A stretch of 19,748 bases of DNA. It comes from CAZJBP01 sp964544115. GTDB taxonomy: Bacteria; Verrucomicrobiota; Kiritimatiellia; UBA8416; JADHWI01. Both the position numbers and the translations under genes were made by a program. The DNA lies in contig CAZJBP010000065.1 of assembly GCA_964544115.1 (NCBI GenBank), positions 1 through 19,748 of the forward strand, read 5' to 3'. The notes under the pieces were generated by a model. The model searched no databases. It saw only the letters and a list, made by a program, of their open reading frames with translations, and was not told where the DNA came from. This document shows positions 6,649 to 14,168 of this stretch, piece after piece (position 1 is the stretch's first letter; each line of letters begins with the position of its first letter).

Positions 6649-8551
6649 GCTCGTCCTTTCCGTTCTTCAGCCCAAGCTTTTCAAGCAGCTCGCCCGAGAA
6701 ATTCACCGGGTACCACCGGGGCGCGTCCAGCGTCCCGGTCAGCCTGAATTCAAACAGTTTGCTCAGCGGCCAGGTGATCAGCCGCACCACTTTGGCGATC
6801 AGCGGGTCGTCCTTCAGGAGTTTCACCTGCACCGCCACGTCAAGGGTCCGGTCGAACCCGCACGAACCCTTCCCCTGGAGGCTGAGCACGCTCCCCTCGA
6901 CGCTGATCCGATCAGAGCGGATCCGCCGCTGTTCCAGCACAAACGCGCTGGAGAAGTCGCGCTGAGTCAGCATGAAGTCCACGCCGGGTATAATGCGGGC
7001 CAGATAGCCGGACAGACCGCCGAACACCGGCAGCATGAAGACGCGGCCCTCGCGCACTTCGACATCGCCGCTGCCGCGCACCTCGCTCCACCAGTTGGTG
7101 CCCAGGGGGCCCTCGATGTCCAGGTTGAGGGACATCCGCCCGCTAAGCTCCCGCAGCCCCAACTCCGGCCTGGCCGTGGCCACGAGCTGCTCAAAGTCGG
7201 CGCCACGGACAGACCCGGTCGCGTGGTACCGGAGCGCGGCGTCAGCCCCGTCGCGAGGGGCCACCACCAGGCCCGAGCCCTCAACGGTCCCGCCATAGAG
7301 CATTCCCGTTACCTGCTCGACCCGACTCGTGGCCCCCTGCGTCAGCACGGTGAACGCCGCCTCGTCCGCTACAAAACGGCCCACCCCAAACCTCCCGCCC
7401 CGCACGGAGGTCCGGATGAACTGGCGGCTGTCGCCGCGCAGGTCGGCCACGCCCGTGGAGTCAATCCGGTAGGAGCCCTCGGCCACAACCGCGTCGGCCC
7501 AGGTGTTGGTGAAGATGCCGATCAGCCGCGTCAGCGCGCGTGGATCCATCGATGAGGTGCCATTGAAACTGACCAGGCCCTCCGAGGCATCCACGGTCAA
7601 ATCCACCCGCGCCACGCCCTCGGGCCGGGATACGACCAGGGGGGAGAGCGACACCCTCGTCCGCTGCGGCGCCACATCGATGACGACCACTGCGTCTCCC
7701 CTCATCACATCCACGCCCCGGTACCGGCAGTTCTCCATCCATAGCTTCGCGTCGGCATGCAGGTCACTCGGGGCGTCCATGGAATCGACGAACGTGAACT
7801 CCGAGCGAGGCTTCTGTGACCCGAACCCGAACCGGTTGATCAGCTCGCACGCAAAATCGAGGCCGTAGAACCGGAGAATGGGAATGACTCCCACCGGGTC
7901 GAACGCCGTCTCGAACCGGCCCGACACGGTGCGGGCAGCGGCATCAATCAGCAGTTCGCCCCTGCAGTCCGGCTCCGTCCCCTCGGCCGCTTCCCCCACG
8001 CGGCAGCGCACGTTGCGGGCGGTGATCCGAAGGGCCTCGGGGTCCACGTCGCAGGACAGGTCCCGGAGCCTTACGCCCGCACACTCGAACATGGCCGCCG
8101 AAAGCCGATAGGATCCGCGACCGCCCCGCCCCCCCAGCGCGCCGCCCGTCGCCCTGCCCCCCCGCGGCTCGATTCGCGGCCGCAGAAAGGCCGGGCGCAG
8201 GATCACCTGGTTGACGTGGAGTTCCTCGACCAGGCCCTTCCCCCGCAAAGCGCGCACGAGACTGCAGCGGACCACGGCCCGATCGCACTCAAAGCCCGCG
8301 GGGCCCACCACACCCTTGGCGTAGACCTTCAGCCCCTCGACGCGCACATTCTGCAGGCCGCTCAGCTGCACTCGGCCCGCCTCGACGGCGCACTGGGGGC
8401 CGGCGATCGCGGCCATGATCACGCGTGCAACGCCGTCGGGAAGCCCGCGCTTGTGCGCCACCCCCAGAGCCACGCCGACCAAGGCCAGGGCCATCAGCGT
8501 GAACGCCCGGATCATGCGCCTCGCCGCCCCGGCGCCGGCTTCGCGTCTCAT
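6623..8551 (-). CDS. AsmA-like C-terminal domain protein (inter-membrane/envelope protein)
   Basis: This 642-aa protein has one N-terminal membrane anchor (about residues 13-33, FTLMALALVGVALGVA) followed by a long beta-rich body, as in AsmA/TamB/DUF3971-type proteins. Those proteins form elongated grooves thought to move or shelter lipids between membranes. The AsmA-like C-terminal signature spans roughly residues 480-625: GSGDVEVREGRVFMLPVFG, ...GVDFMLTQRDFSSAF..., SVEGSVLSLQGKGSCGF and a closing FRLTGTLDAPRWYPVNF. Its ATG (8551-8549) overlaps the stop of the DUF4340 gene as ATGA, and its own 3' end overlaps miaB, so it is tightly embedded in the operon. A Met at residue 13 is an alternative start. 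The role is inferred from fold similarity; pairing with a Gld-type ABC system suggests envelope assembly or transport. Confidence 0.8.
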   Translation of the reverse strand: MRREAGAGAARRMIRAFTLMALALVGVALGVAHKRGLPDGVARVIMAAIAGPQCAVEAGRVQLSGLQNVRVEGLKVYAKGVVGPAGFECDRAVVRCSLVRALRGKGLVEELHVNQVILRPAFLRPRIEPRGGRATGGALGGRGGRGSYRLSAAMFECAGVRLRDLSCDVDPEALRITARNVRCRVGEAAEGTEPDCRGELLIDAAARTVSGRFETAFDPVGVIPILRFYGLDFACELINRFGFGSQKPRSEFTFVDSMDAPSDLHADAKLWMENCRYRGVDVMRGDAVVVIDVAPQRTRVSLSPLVVSRPEGVARVDLTVDASEGLVSFNGTSSMDPRALTRLIGIFTNTWADAVVAEGSYRIDSTGVADLRGDSRQFIRTSVRGGRFGVGRFVADEAAFTVLTQGATSRVEQVTGMLYGGTVEGSGLVVAPRDGADAALRYHATGSVRGADFEQLVATARPELGLRELSGRMSLNLDIEGPLGTNWWSEVRGSGDVEVREGRVFMLPVFGGLSGYLARIIPGVDFMLTQRDFSSAFVLEQRRIRSDRISVEGSVLSLQGKGSCGFDRTLDVAVQVKLLKDDPLIAKVVRLITWPLSKLFEFRLTGTLDAPRWYPVNFSGELLEKLGLKNGKDERAGDDIQP

Positions 8552-10548
8552 GGAGACACCTTCGGGGGCGGCAGGGCCGATGTCGTCCCGTTCATCGCCG
8601 GCGACGGCGCGCCGGCCGCCGCCCCGGTCAGGTCGGCCGCGAGAATGCGCACGGCGTCGGGACCGAGGACAAACACCATGTCCTGCCCCTTCACCATCGC
8701 ATACGCCCCGGCCCCTTCAACGCCCTTGCCAACCATGAGCGTCTTCTGGATGCCGGCCTCTCCGGTCAGGCGCAGCGTCACGATCAAGACCGGCTGGTCC
8801 AGTCCATAGGGCGACAGGTCAGCCGGCGCGGACGATTCGACGCGCAGCGATCGCAGGTTCGCGACACAGAACAGAAGACTCTCGACGGCGTCCCGGTTCA
8901 CCTGCCGGTTCGGCGCTTCGGCACGGGACCACGCCCCGCTGTCATCCCGCAGGACTGACTCCTCGCGAAGGCCCGCCACCACGGACACCTTCTGGATCTG
9001 CGCCGAGGGAACGGCAAGCACCGTGCGATCCAGGAACGCCAGGGAGTTCGCGATCTCCAGCGCCGGATGGGCCGCAACCGCGGCGGGCAGGGCCATGACA
9101 TCGCGGCCCCCCTGAACGAGCGCATACAGGAGGTTGGTTTCCGGCCCGACGGCGCTGACCCGCAGGCACACTGTGGCCGGATTCGCCGGGTCGACGGGCT
9201 CAACCGCAGCTGCAGCCGGCCCCGGCTCCCCGCCTGTCGGCACCGGAGCGGCGGCCGGCAGGCGCGTCCACATCTGGAGCGACCACGCCGCCGGCGCCAG
9301 TCCAAGCGAGGCCTGGTTGGTCTGCGATACGTCGAGGTATGCACTCACCCGCCACCTCAACAGGTCGGCCAGCGCGGCCTGCACCGTCACGTCATCGGCC
9401 TTGGCCTGAACCGGATCTGTCAGCATCCACCCGCTGTCGGCGCGCTTCGTCAGGGTCAACCGGTGATCGGCGCGAATCACCTGCACCTGCCGCACCTGGT
9501 CCGGACCAAACGGGAACACCTGTCGATCCCTGACGTCGTGGGCGTTGATGGCCAGCAGGGCCAACGCCTTTCGACTGACGGCCAGGATGGACGGCGAGTC
9601 GCTGCGTTTGGCATACACCCACTCGGGATTCTCGACCGTCGGCTTGCCCAGCAGCAGATCCTGCCGCGAATCCGGCTCCAGGCTCCAGATGGCCAGCCGC
9701 ACCGCCTCACCTGCGCCCAGCCCGTACGGCTCCACTCGATCCCGCACCGCGGTGGCGGGCGAGGAGCCCGTTGGCAGGGCCGCCGGGGGAGCCGCCGGGG
9801 TGCCCGGCAACGGGTCCCATACGTAGCGCTCCACGCGGAGGTCAAAGGCCGCCTCGACCAGTGCGTCGATCTTCGCGTCGTCGGCCCGCGCCGACATCGG
9901 CTGCTGCAGCATCCAGCGTCCGCCCGATCGGAGCAATTGGATAAAGCCCCCTTGGGGCCGCTCGATTTCCACGCGCATGGATGAGGACGCCACCCCACGC
10001 AGGATGCTCCGATCGCGCAGGGCGTCGACCTCGGGCTGCAGCGCCCCGAGCAGTTCGCGGGAGACCGCCATCACGTCCGCTTCACCGGCCACGCGGACGT
10101 AAATCTGATCGCCGAGGGGGGACTCCGCCCCCATCATCAGGATGCGGCGCGCACCCCCGTCGTCCACAACCACCCGGTGCGAAGGACGGGCCAGCCCGTA
10201 ATCGGCAAACCGCAGCCCGCGGGCCTGACGCTGCTCGGCGGAAATCCGTTCGTGCACGACCGCCGACTCCAGCGTGCCAAGGATCCGGTCCATCTCGTCC
10301 TGGTCGGCGCGGTAACTGATGGGCCTGACCAACCGCCACTCGCCGCTGGCGGGCTCACGCCTGCATTCAACCACGCCGTTGCTGGAAATCAGGGTCACCC
10401 CCGTAACCTGCCGGGCGGACAGGTTGATCATCTGCTGTGTTGGGGCAGACGCGGAGCGTCCCTCTCGCTCCTGCCTCCGCGTTACGCGCACGCACAGCAC
10501 CAGGACGAGGCACCAGAACAGTAACCAGAGTGTCGTCCGCAGTCTCAC
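8548..10548 (-). CDS. DUF4340 protein with four tandem modules, Gld ABC-cluster component
   Basis: This 666-aa protein has a short N-terminal anchor (residues 7-22, LWLLFWCLVLVLCVRV) and a periplasm-facing body. DUF4340 proteins commonly sit beside GldA/F/G-like ABC genes, as here. By eye I see one module repeated four times: 45-183, 184-345, 346-511 and 512-640. Each has a conserved Trp (W71, W212, W374, W540) and an Ala-Asp or Asn-Arg-Asp stretch some 10 residues later. Each also has a YGL-type triplet (117, 275, 415, 581), and the first three end in RDRSIL, RDRQVF and LDRTVL. Low-complexity Pro/Ala linkers interrupt modules 2 and 3 (about 249-265 and 430-455). The GTG start (10548) has AAGGA 6 nt upstream, 43 bp after the GldG-like gene. 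The tail (642-666) is Pro/Ala-rich. Biochemical function is unknown for the family. Confidence 0.85.
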   Translation of the reverse strand: MRLRTTLWLLFWCLVLVLCVRVTRRQEREGRSASAPTQQMINLSARQVTGVTLISSNGVVECRREPASGEWRLVRPISYRADQDEMDRILGTLESAVVHERISAEQRQARGLRFADYGLARPSHRVVVDDGGARRILMMGAESPLGDQIYVRVAGEADVMAVSRELLGALQPEVDALRDRSILRGVASSSMRVEIERPQGGFIQLLRSGGRWMLQQPMSARADDAKIDALVEAAFDLRVERYVWDPLPGTPAAPPAALPTGSSPATAVRDRVEPYGLGAGEAVRLAIWSLEPDSRQDLLLGKPTVENPEWVYAKRSDSPSILAVSRKALALLAINAHDVRDRQVFPFGPDQVRQVQVIRADHRLTLTKRADSGWMLTDPVQAKADDVTVQAALADLLRWRVSAYLDVSQTNQASLGLAPAAWSLQMWTRLPAAAPVPTGGEPGPAAAAVEPVDPANPATVCLRVSAVGPETNLLYALVQGGRDVMALPAAVAAHPALEIANSLAFLDRTVLAVPSAQIQKVSVVAGLREESVLRDDSGAWSRAEAPNRQVNRDAVESLLFCVANLRSLRVESSAPADLSPYGLDQPVLIVTLRLTGEAGIQKTLMVGKGVEGAGAYAMVKGQDMVFVLGPDAVRILAADLTGAAAGAPSPAMNGTTSALPPPKVSP

Positions 10549-10591
10549 ACGCGATCCTTATCCGGGGCCCCGCCCCACACCAGCCCTGGCT

Positions 10592-12106
10592 TTACCTTCT
10601 CCGCGCCAGCGCGACCAGCGCGCCAAGGGCCAGCACGGCCATCGGCACGCCCCCCAGGGCAATGGCATACGCCAGGCGCCAGCGTTCTGGCGTCATGTCA
10701 ACGCGCAGCTCGCCAGGGATCCTCGGCAGGATGGCCATGAGCGCCTCGCGCTCGACCAGCCAGTTCACACACGCCAGGAAGAAGTCAACATTTCCGCCCA
10801 CGCCCGACGCCAGCCCCCCATTGGAAACGAAGTCACAGTCCCCCATCACCACCAGACGCGTCGGCTTGATCTGGACGTCCACGCCTGCGGCAGAGCCTTT
10901 CTCAGAAGCCACCGCCACACCGATCGGCCCCCGGCGGTCCTGCCCCTCATCGAAAACGGGCGGCTGCTGGTCCGTTGATTGCTCCGCCCATCCTTCGGCG
11001 GTTGACCTGGCCACAACGGTCACCCGCGGCCGATCAGGGGGCGTGCCGGGTCCCTGAGCCGCCCCGTCCAGCGGTTCGACCGAACGGGGTCCATAGAACA
11101 TCACCGTCAAGTCCTTCAGACGCGACGTCATGGGGTGATCCCCGAAATCCCTCACCAGCAGGTCGCGACCCGTCAGCGAAAGGCCCGCCACGGTGTCGTC
11201 GCCCACGCGCACGCCCCAGCGTGCGAGCCAGTCGCGCAGTCCGCCATCGGATCGCGTTGCCAGCAGCACGAGCACCCGTCCGCCGCGATCGGCGTAGGCG
11301 GCAAGCATGTCGCGCTCCGCCTGCGAAATGGCACGATCCGGGGCCGCCACCACCACCAGCGATGCGTCCGCCGGCAGCCCGCCGGTCTCGGCCATCACGA
11401 GCGGCTTCACGTCCATGTTGTCCCGGCGCATCATCCTCGCCGCATCGGAAAAGCCGCGCATCTTGCTGTAATCGTCGATCGACCGCTCCCCGTGTCCCGT
11501 GAGGAAATAGACCACCGGGCGCGCGCTCTGAGCCACGCTGAGTATGGCGGACGAGAACGCCTGCTCGCCCAGAAATCCGACCTTCTTCTTCTCAACAGAG
11601 CGCCCGTCTTTGAGCAGGTAGTGGTACTCGGCCATGTCTTTCGGTTCGACAAACTTCGACCGGCCCGCGCAGCGGAACACGACCACGTTCGGCGCCTGCA
11701 CCCCGTACTCGCGCGCCAGCTCACGCGTCCGGCTCAGGTCGCGATCCGGGTCCACCAGCTCCACCCGGAAGCGGTCGCTCCGGCCGGCGGCCGCCGCCGC
11801 ATACTCGTACTCCTTCAGGAGGGACCGCACGTCGTCGAAGAGCACATGGCTGCGCTGGAAGAACGCCACCACCGTGACGGGTTCAGACAGGGAATCGATG
11901 AGGCCAAGCGTCCGCTCGGACAGCCGATAGTAATCCCGGCGGCTCAAATCCCATCGGGCCACGTAACGCTGCCCGAGGTAATTGACCATGCCGAGAGCGG
12001 CGGCGGCAAGCAGCAGCGACACCAGCACGTTAAGCCCCGTGGCCACGCGCCGGCCGCGGTAGCGCCACACGTTCAGGCCCGCCGGTTTCTCTGAAGGCGA
12101 TGTCAT
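10592..12106 (-). CDS. GldG-like ABC-transport auxiliary protein (PF09822 type)
   Basis: This 504-aa protein has an N-terminal membrane segment (about residues 21-40, TGLNVLVSLLLAAAALGMVN), a large extracytoplasmic domain and a C-terminal membrane helix (about 478-500) followed by RRR. The ABC_transp_aux / GldG region is recognisable from DLSRRDYYRLSERT through VTVVAFFQ, the DPDRDLSRTRELAREYGV stretch, VYFLTGHGERSIDDYS and the VVVAAPDRAISQAERDML block, with GGRVLVLL after it. In Flavobacterium, GldG works with GldA and GldF in gliding and secretion; in non-gliding bacteria the same trio is widespread and its substrate unknown. I take the ATG at 12106 (GGGAG 10 nt upstream, 22 bp after the permease stop). 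A longer frame from 12169 would overlap the permease by 41 bp and adds only an unconserved Arg/Gly segment. It is followed by the DUF4340 gene after 43 bp. Confidence 0.88.
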   Translation of the reverse strand: MTSPSEKPAGLNVWRYRGRRVATGLNVLVSLLLAAAALGMVNYLGQRYVARWDLSRRDYYRLSERTLGLIDSLSEPVTVVAFFQRSHVLFDDVRSLLKEYEYAAAAAGRSDRFRVELVDPDRDLSRTRELAREYGVQAPNVVVFRCAGRSKFVEPKDMAEYHYLLKDGRSVEKKKVGFLGEQAFSSAILSVAQSARPVVYFLTGHGERSIDDYSKMRGFSDAARMMRRDNMDVKPLVMAETGGLPADASLVVVAAPDRAISQAERDMLAAYADRGGRVLVLLATRSDGGLRDWLARWGVRVGDDTVAGLSLTGRDLLVRDFGDHPMTSRLKDLTVMFYGPRSVEPLDGAAQGPGTPPDRPRVTVVARSTAEGWAEQSTDQQPPVFDEGQDRRGPIGVAVASEKGSAAGVDVQIKPTRLVVMGDCDFVSNGGLASGVGGNVDFFLACVNWLVEREALMAILPRIPGELRVDMTPERWRLAYAIALGGVPMAVLALGALVALARRR

Positions 12107-12128
12107 CTCAGCATGTCTCCCACGAGGC

Positions 12129-12860
12129 TCACCGCCAGCGCCGCGACTCCAACACCTTGACAGAGGCAAACAGGAAGAAGCCCGTCACCGACACGTACAG
12201 CAGGAGCGGCCGCGTGTCGATCGATCCGCGGGAAAAGTCGCTGATGTGAGTGTCGGCGGCCAGGAGGTCGAGCAGCCGGTCCGATCCGAACGGCAGGTTC
12301 TCCAGCAGGGGCCGCACGAGGAACGGGCTGCAGATGGCGCAGAAACAGCATACCGCAGCCACGATCTGATTGCGCGTCAGCAGCGAAACAAAAAGCCCGA
12401 TGGCCACGCAGGCCGCGGCAATCACCACCAGCAGCAGGCAGCCGGCGATCAGCCCTCCGGCATCCATCCAGCCGCTGCCCGCCCCCAGCCGCACAAGGGT
12501 GTACGAAGGGATGAGAACCGGGATCGCCGACAGCAGCAGGAAAGCCCAGGCACCCGCAAACTTCGCCAGCACGACCTCCACGTCGGTCACCGGCGCCGTC
12601 ATCAGCGCCTCGATCGTGCCCGAGCGTTTCTCCTCGGCGAACAGCCGCATCGTGATGGTGGTCACAAAAAGCGGCATCCAGAAGAAGACCGCCGCGAACA
12701 GCAGGACTTCCGGCGACTCCTGCGTACCCAGGTTGCGCTGGACGGCTTGCATGAAGGTCCACCCGGCCACCAGCAGGTACAGGGCGGTGACGACGTAGGC
12801 CACGGGCGAAAGGAAGTTGGCGGCCAGTTCGCGGCGCCACAGCGTCATGAAGTTCCTCAT
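12129..12860 (-). CDS. GldF-like ABC-2 type permease
   Basis: This 243-aa integral membrane protein has six predicted helices and the ABC-2 hallmark motif EEKRSGTIEALMTAPVTD between helices 2 and 3 (about residues 77-94). It starts MRNFMTLWRRELAANFLSP, the usual cytoplasmic amphipathic lead-in. The ATG at 12860 overlaps the ATPase stop as ATGA and has AGGAGG 4 nt upstream, so I reject a frame running back to 12998, which merely reads through the ATPase gene out of frame. It would form the transmembrane pore with the preceding ATPase, and the following GldG-like protein is its usual partner. The transported substrate cannot be read from sequence. Confidence 0.9.
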   Translation of the reverse strand: MRNFMTLWRRELAANFLSPVAYVVTALYLLVAGWTFMQAVQRNLGTQESPEVLLFAAVFFWMPLFVTTITMRLFAEEKRSGTIEALMTAPVTDVEVVLAKFAGAWAFLLLSAIPVLIPSYTLVRLGAGSGWMDAGGLIAGCLLLVVIAAACVAIGLFVSLLTRNQIVAAVCCFCAICSPFLVRPLLENLPFGSDRLLDLLAADTHISDFSRGSIDTRPLLLYVSVTGFFLFASVKVLESRRWR

Positions 12861-13795
12861 GCCGCCTCCTGCCGGGTCGTCATGGCGACAAACACGTCTT
12901 CCAGGTTCTGCCGGCGGGTGCTGAGCTCCCTCACGGGCCAGCCGTGGCGGTGCGCCAGTTCGCCGACCTCCTCGCGCGGATCGGCATCCGCACCGCACTC
13001 GCAGGTGAACCGCACCCAGTGCCCCACCGGAGTCGACTGAACGGCAATCACGCCGTTCAGCGCCGACAGGGCGGCGCGCGCTTCCGCCTCCGGGGCCTTC
13101 AGCTCGACAACGACGCTGCTGTGCCCGAGCATCATCCCCGCGAGCTGGTCCGGCGTATCCGAGGCCACGATCCGCCCGCGGTTGATGATCAGGACGCGCT
13201 GGCAGATCGTCTCCACCTCGGGAAGAATGTGGCTCGAGAGCAGCACCGTATGCCGGTGCGCCAGCCCCCGGATAAGCTGGCGAAAATCGCGGATCTGGTT
13301 AGGGTCAAGCCCGATGGAGGGCTCGTCCAGGATCAGCAGCCGCGGCTCGTGGATCAGCGCGTCGGCCAGACCGACCCGCTGGCGAAACCCCTTCGAGAGC
13401 TGTCCGATGATGCGGCCGGCCGCCTCCTGGAGCCCGCACAGCGCAAGCACCTCGTCCATCCGGCTGCCGAGGCGCCGGCCCCGGACGCCCTTCAGACGTG
13501 CCCGGTAACCAATGTACTCGCGCACCCGCATCTCCGGATAGAGTGGAACGCTCTCCGGCATGTACCCCACTCTCCGGCGCACCTCAAGAGAGTCCCGGAC
13601 CACGTCCAGGCCATCCACGCACACGCGGCCGCCCGAGGGCGGCAGAAAACACGCCAGGATCCGCATCGTGGTGCTCTTTCCGGCCCCGTTCGGCCCCAGG
13701 AAGCCCACAATCTCGCCGTCGGCCACCGAAAACGACAGGTCGTCCACGGCCGTCCGTGACCCGTACCGCTTTGTCAGATGTTCAACCTCAATCAT
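12857..13795 (-). CDS. GldA-like ABC transporter ATP-binding protein
   Basis: This 312-aa ATPase is the first gene of the operon. Walker A is GPNGAGKST (residues 34-42), the signature is LSKGFRQRVGLADAL (133-147) and Walker B is LLILDEPSIGLDP (153-165). The H-loop is SSHILPEVE with H189. The LSKGFRQR form of the signature, instead of LSGGQ, is typical of Gld/ABC-2 type ATPases. A C-terminal extension of about 80 residues resembles the DUF4162-type tail. The ATG at 13795 is chosen because the fold starts at MIEVEHLTKRYG and because the predicted promoter places transcription initiation near 13831; an ATG at 13852 would lie upstream of that. The Shine-Dalgarno is weak (GGGTGGGG). It energises the GldF-like permease encoded immediately downstream. 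Confidence 0.93.
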   Translation of the reverse strand: MIEVEHLTKRYGSRTAVDDLSFSVADGEIVGFLGPNGAGKSTTMRILACFLPPSGGRVCVDGLDVVRDSLEVRRRVGYMPESVPLYPEMRVREYIGYRARLKGVRGRRLGSRMDEVLALCGLQEAAGRIIGQLSKGFRQRVGLADALIHEPRLLILDEPSIGLDPNQIRDFRQLIRGLAHRHTVLLSSHILPEVETICQRVLIINRGRIVASDTPDQLAGMMLGHSSVVVELKAPEAEARAALSALNGVIAVQSTPVGHWVRFTCECGADADPREEVGELAHRHGWPVRELSTRRQNLEDVFVAMTTRQEAA

Positions 13796-13837
13796 GCCAC
13801 CCCACCCGATTCTTGTGAGCTCCCACCGAGCGCGTGT

Positions 13838-13865
13838 ATTATGCCCTACCATATCCCTGCGTCAA
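13838..13865 (-). promoter_or_regulatory. Predicted sigma70-type promoter of the Gld/DUF4340/AsmA/miaB operon
   Basis: On the minus strand TTGACG (13865-13860) and CATAAT (13843-13838) each match consensus at 5 of 6 positions and are 16 bp apart. The predicted start near 13831 leaves a leader of about 36 nt before the ATPase ATG. No other strong promoter was noticed between the seven tightly spaced genes downstream. Confidence 0.7.
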
Positions 13866-13883
13866 GGATTGCGCCGGGAATTC

Positions 13884-14073
13884 GTCCGGACGAGCGCATC
13901 TCCGTTTCGGTGCACCCCGCATATGGGGCTGGCGCTCGGAGAGCGCCGCCCTACCCCTGCGCATCCGGTCCTGGGACACGGTCGTTTGCGATCAAGTAGG
14001 CCGCGCCTCTCCGAGGCGCCGGCCCGCGCAGGGACGCCATAGGCACCGAAACGGAGGATGCGCCCGTCCGGAC
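13884..14073. repeat. Composite palindromic element (REP/BIME- or MITE-like)
   Basis: Two 30/31-bp arms (13884-13913 and 14043-14073) are inverted copies matching at 29 positions, with one mismatch and one 1-bp gap. Inside lie two inverted copies of a second unit (13927-13954 and 13996-14024). Each is itself a 7-bp hairpin with a 3-nt loop: GGCGCTC/GAGCGCC around GGA, and GCGCCTC/GAGGCGC around TCC. A further 8-bp pair (CCCTGCGC 13955-13962, GCGCAGGG 14026-14033) is nested between. It fills most of the divergent intergenic region and has no coding capacity that I can support. I see no flanking target-site duplication. Repeated occurrence elsewhere in the genome is expected for a REP/BIME but cannot be tested in this window. 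Confidence 0.75.
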
Positions 14074-14102
14074 TTGTGACGGCGGGCCGGGCCTGCCATA
14101 GT
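14074..14102 (+). promoter_or_regulatory. Possible promoter of the DUF2851 gene
   Basis: TTGTGA (14074-14079) and CATAGT (14097-14102) are 17 bp apart, each 4 of 6 to consensus. The -10 hexamer is identical to that proposed for the first RRM gene. It starts exactly where the palindromic element ends and would give a leader of about 60 nt. Confidence 0.35.
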
Positions 14103-14168
14103 CCCCGACTCGGGTTGGGTGTTAGGACATCGCAGGGCGGGCGCAGGCCCGGAAGGGGGATGTTGACT

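Noticed and set aside
6215..7555. Long + strand open frame (446 codons) opposite miaB and the AsmA-like gene
   Set aside because: It is a shadow frame with low-complexity composition, crossing two real genes on the other strand and lacking a ribosome site or motifs.
12107..12169. N-terminal extension of the GldG-like protein
   Set aside because: It would overlap the permease gene by 41 bp and encodes an Arg/Gly-rich segment not expected in the family; the ATG at 12106 has its own ribosome site.
12861..12998. N-terminal extension of the permease
   Set aside because: The extension is the ATPase gene read out of frame; the ATGA overlap with AGGAGG marks the true start at 12860.
13796..13852. 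Longer start for the ABC ATPase
   Set aside because: The ATG at 13852 lies upstream of the predicted transcription start, and the added residues are not part of the conserved ABC fold.
14058..14168. Earlier starts of the DUF2851 gene (14058, 14160)
   Set aside because: The first lies inside the palindromic repeat arm, and the second overlaps its own Shine-Dalgarno; 14169 has proper spacing.
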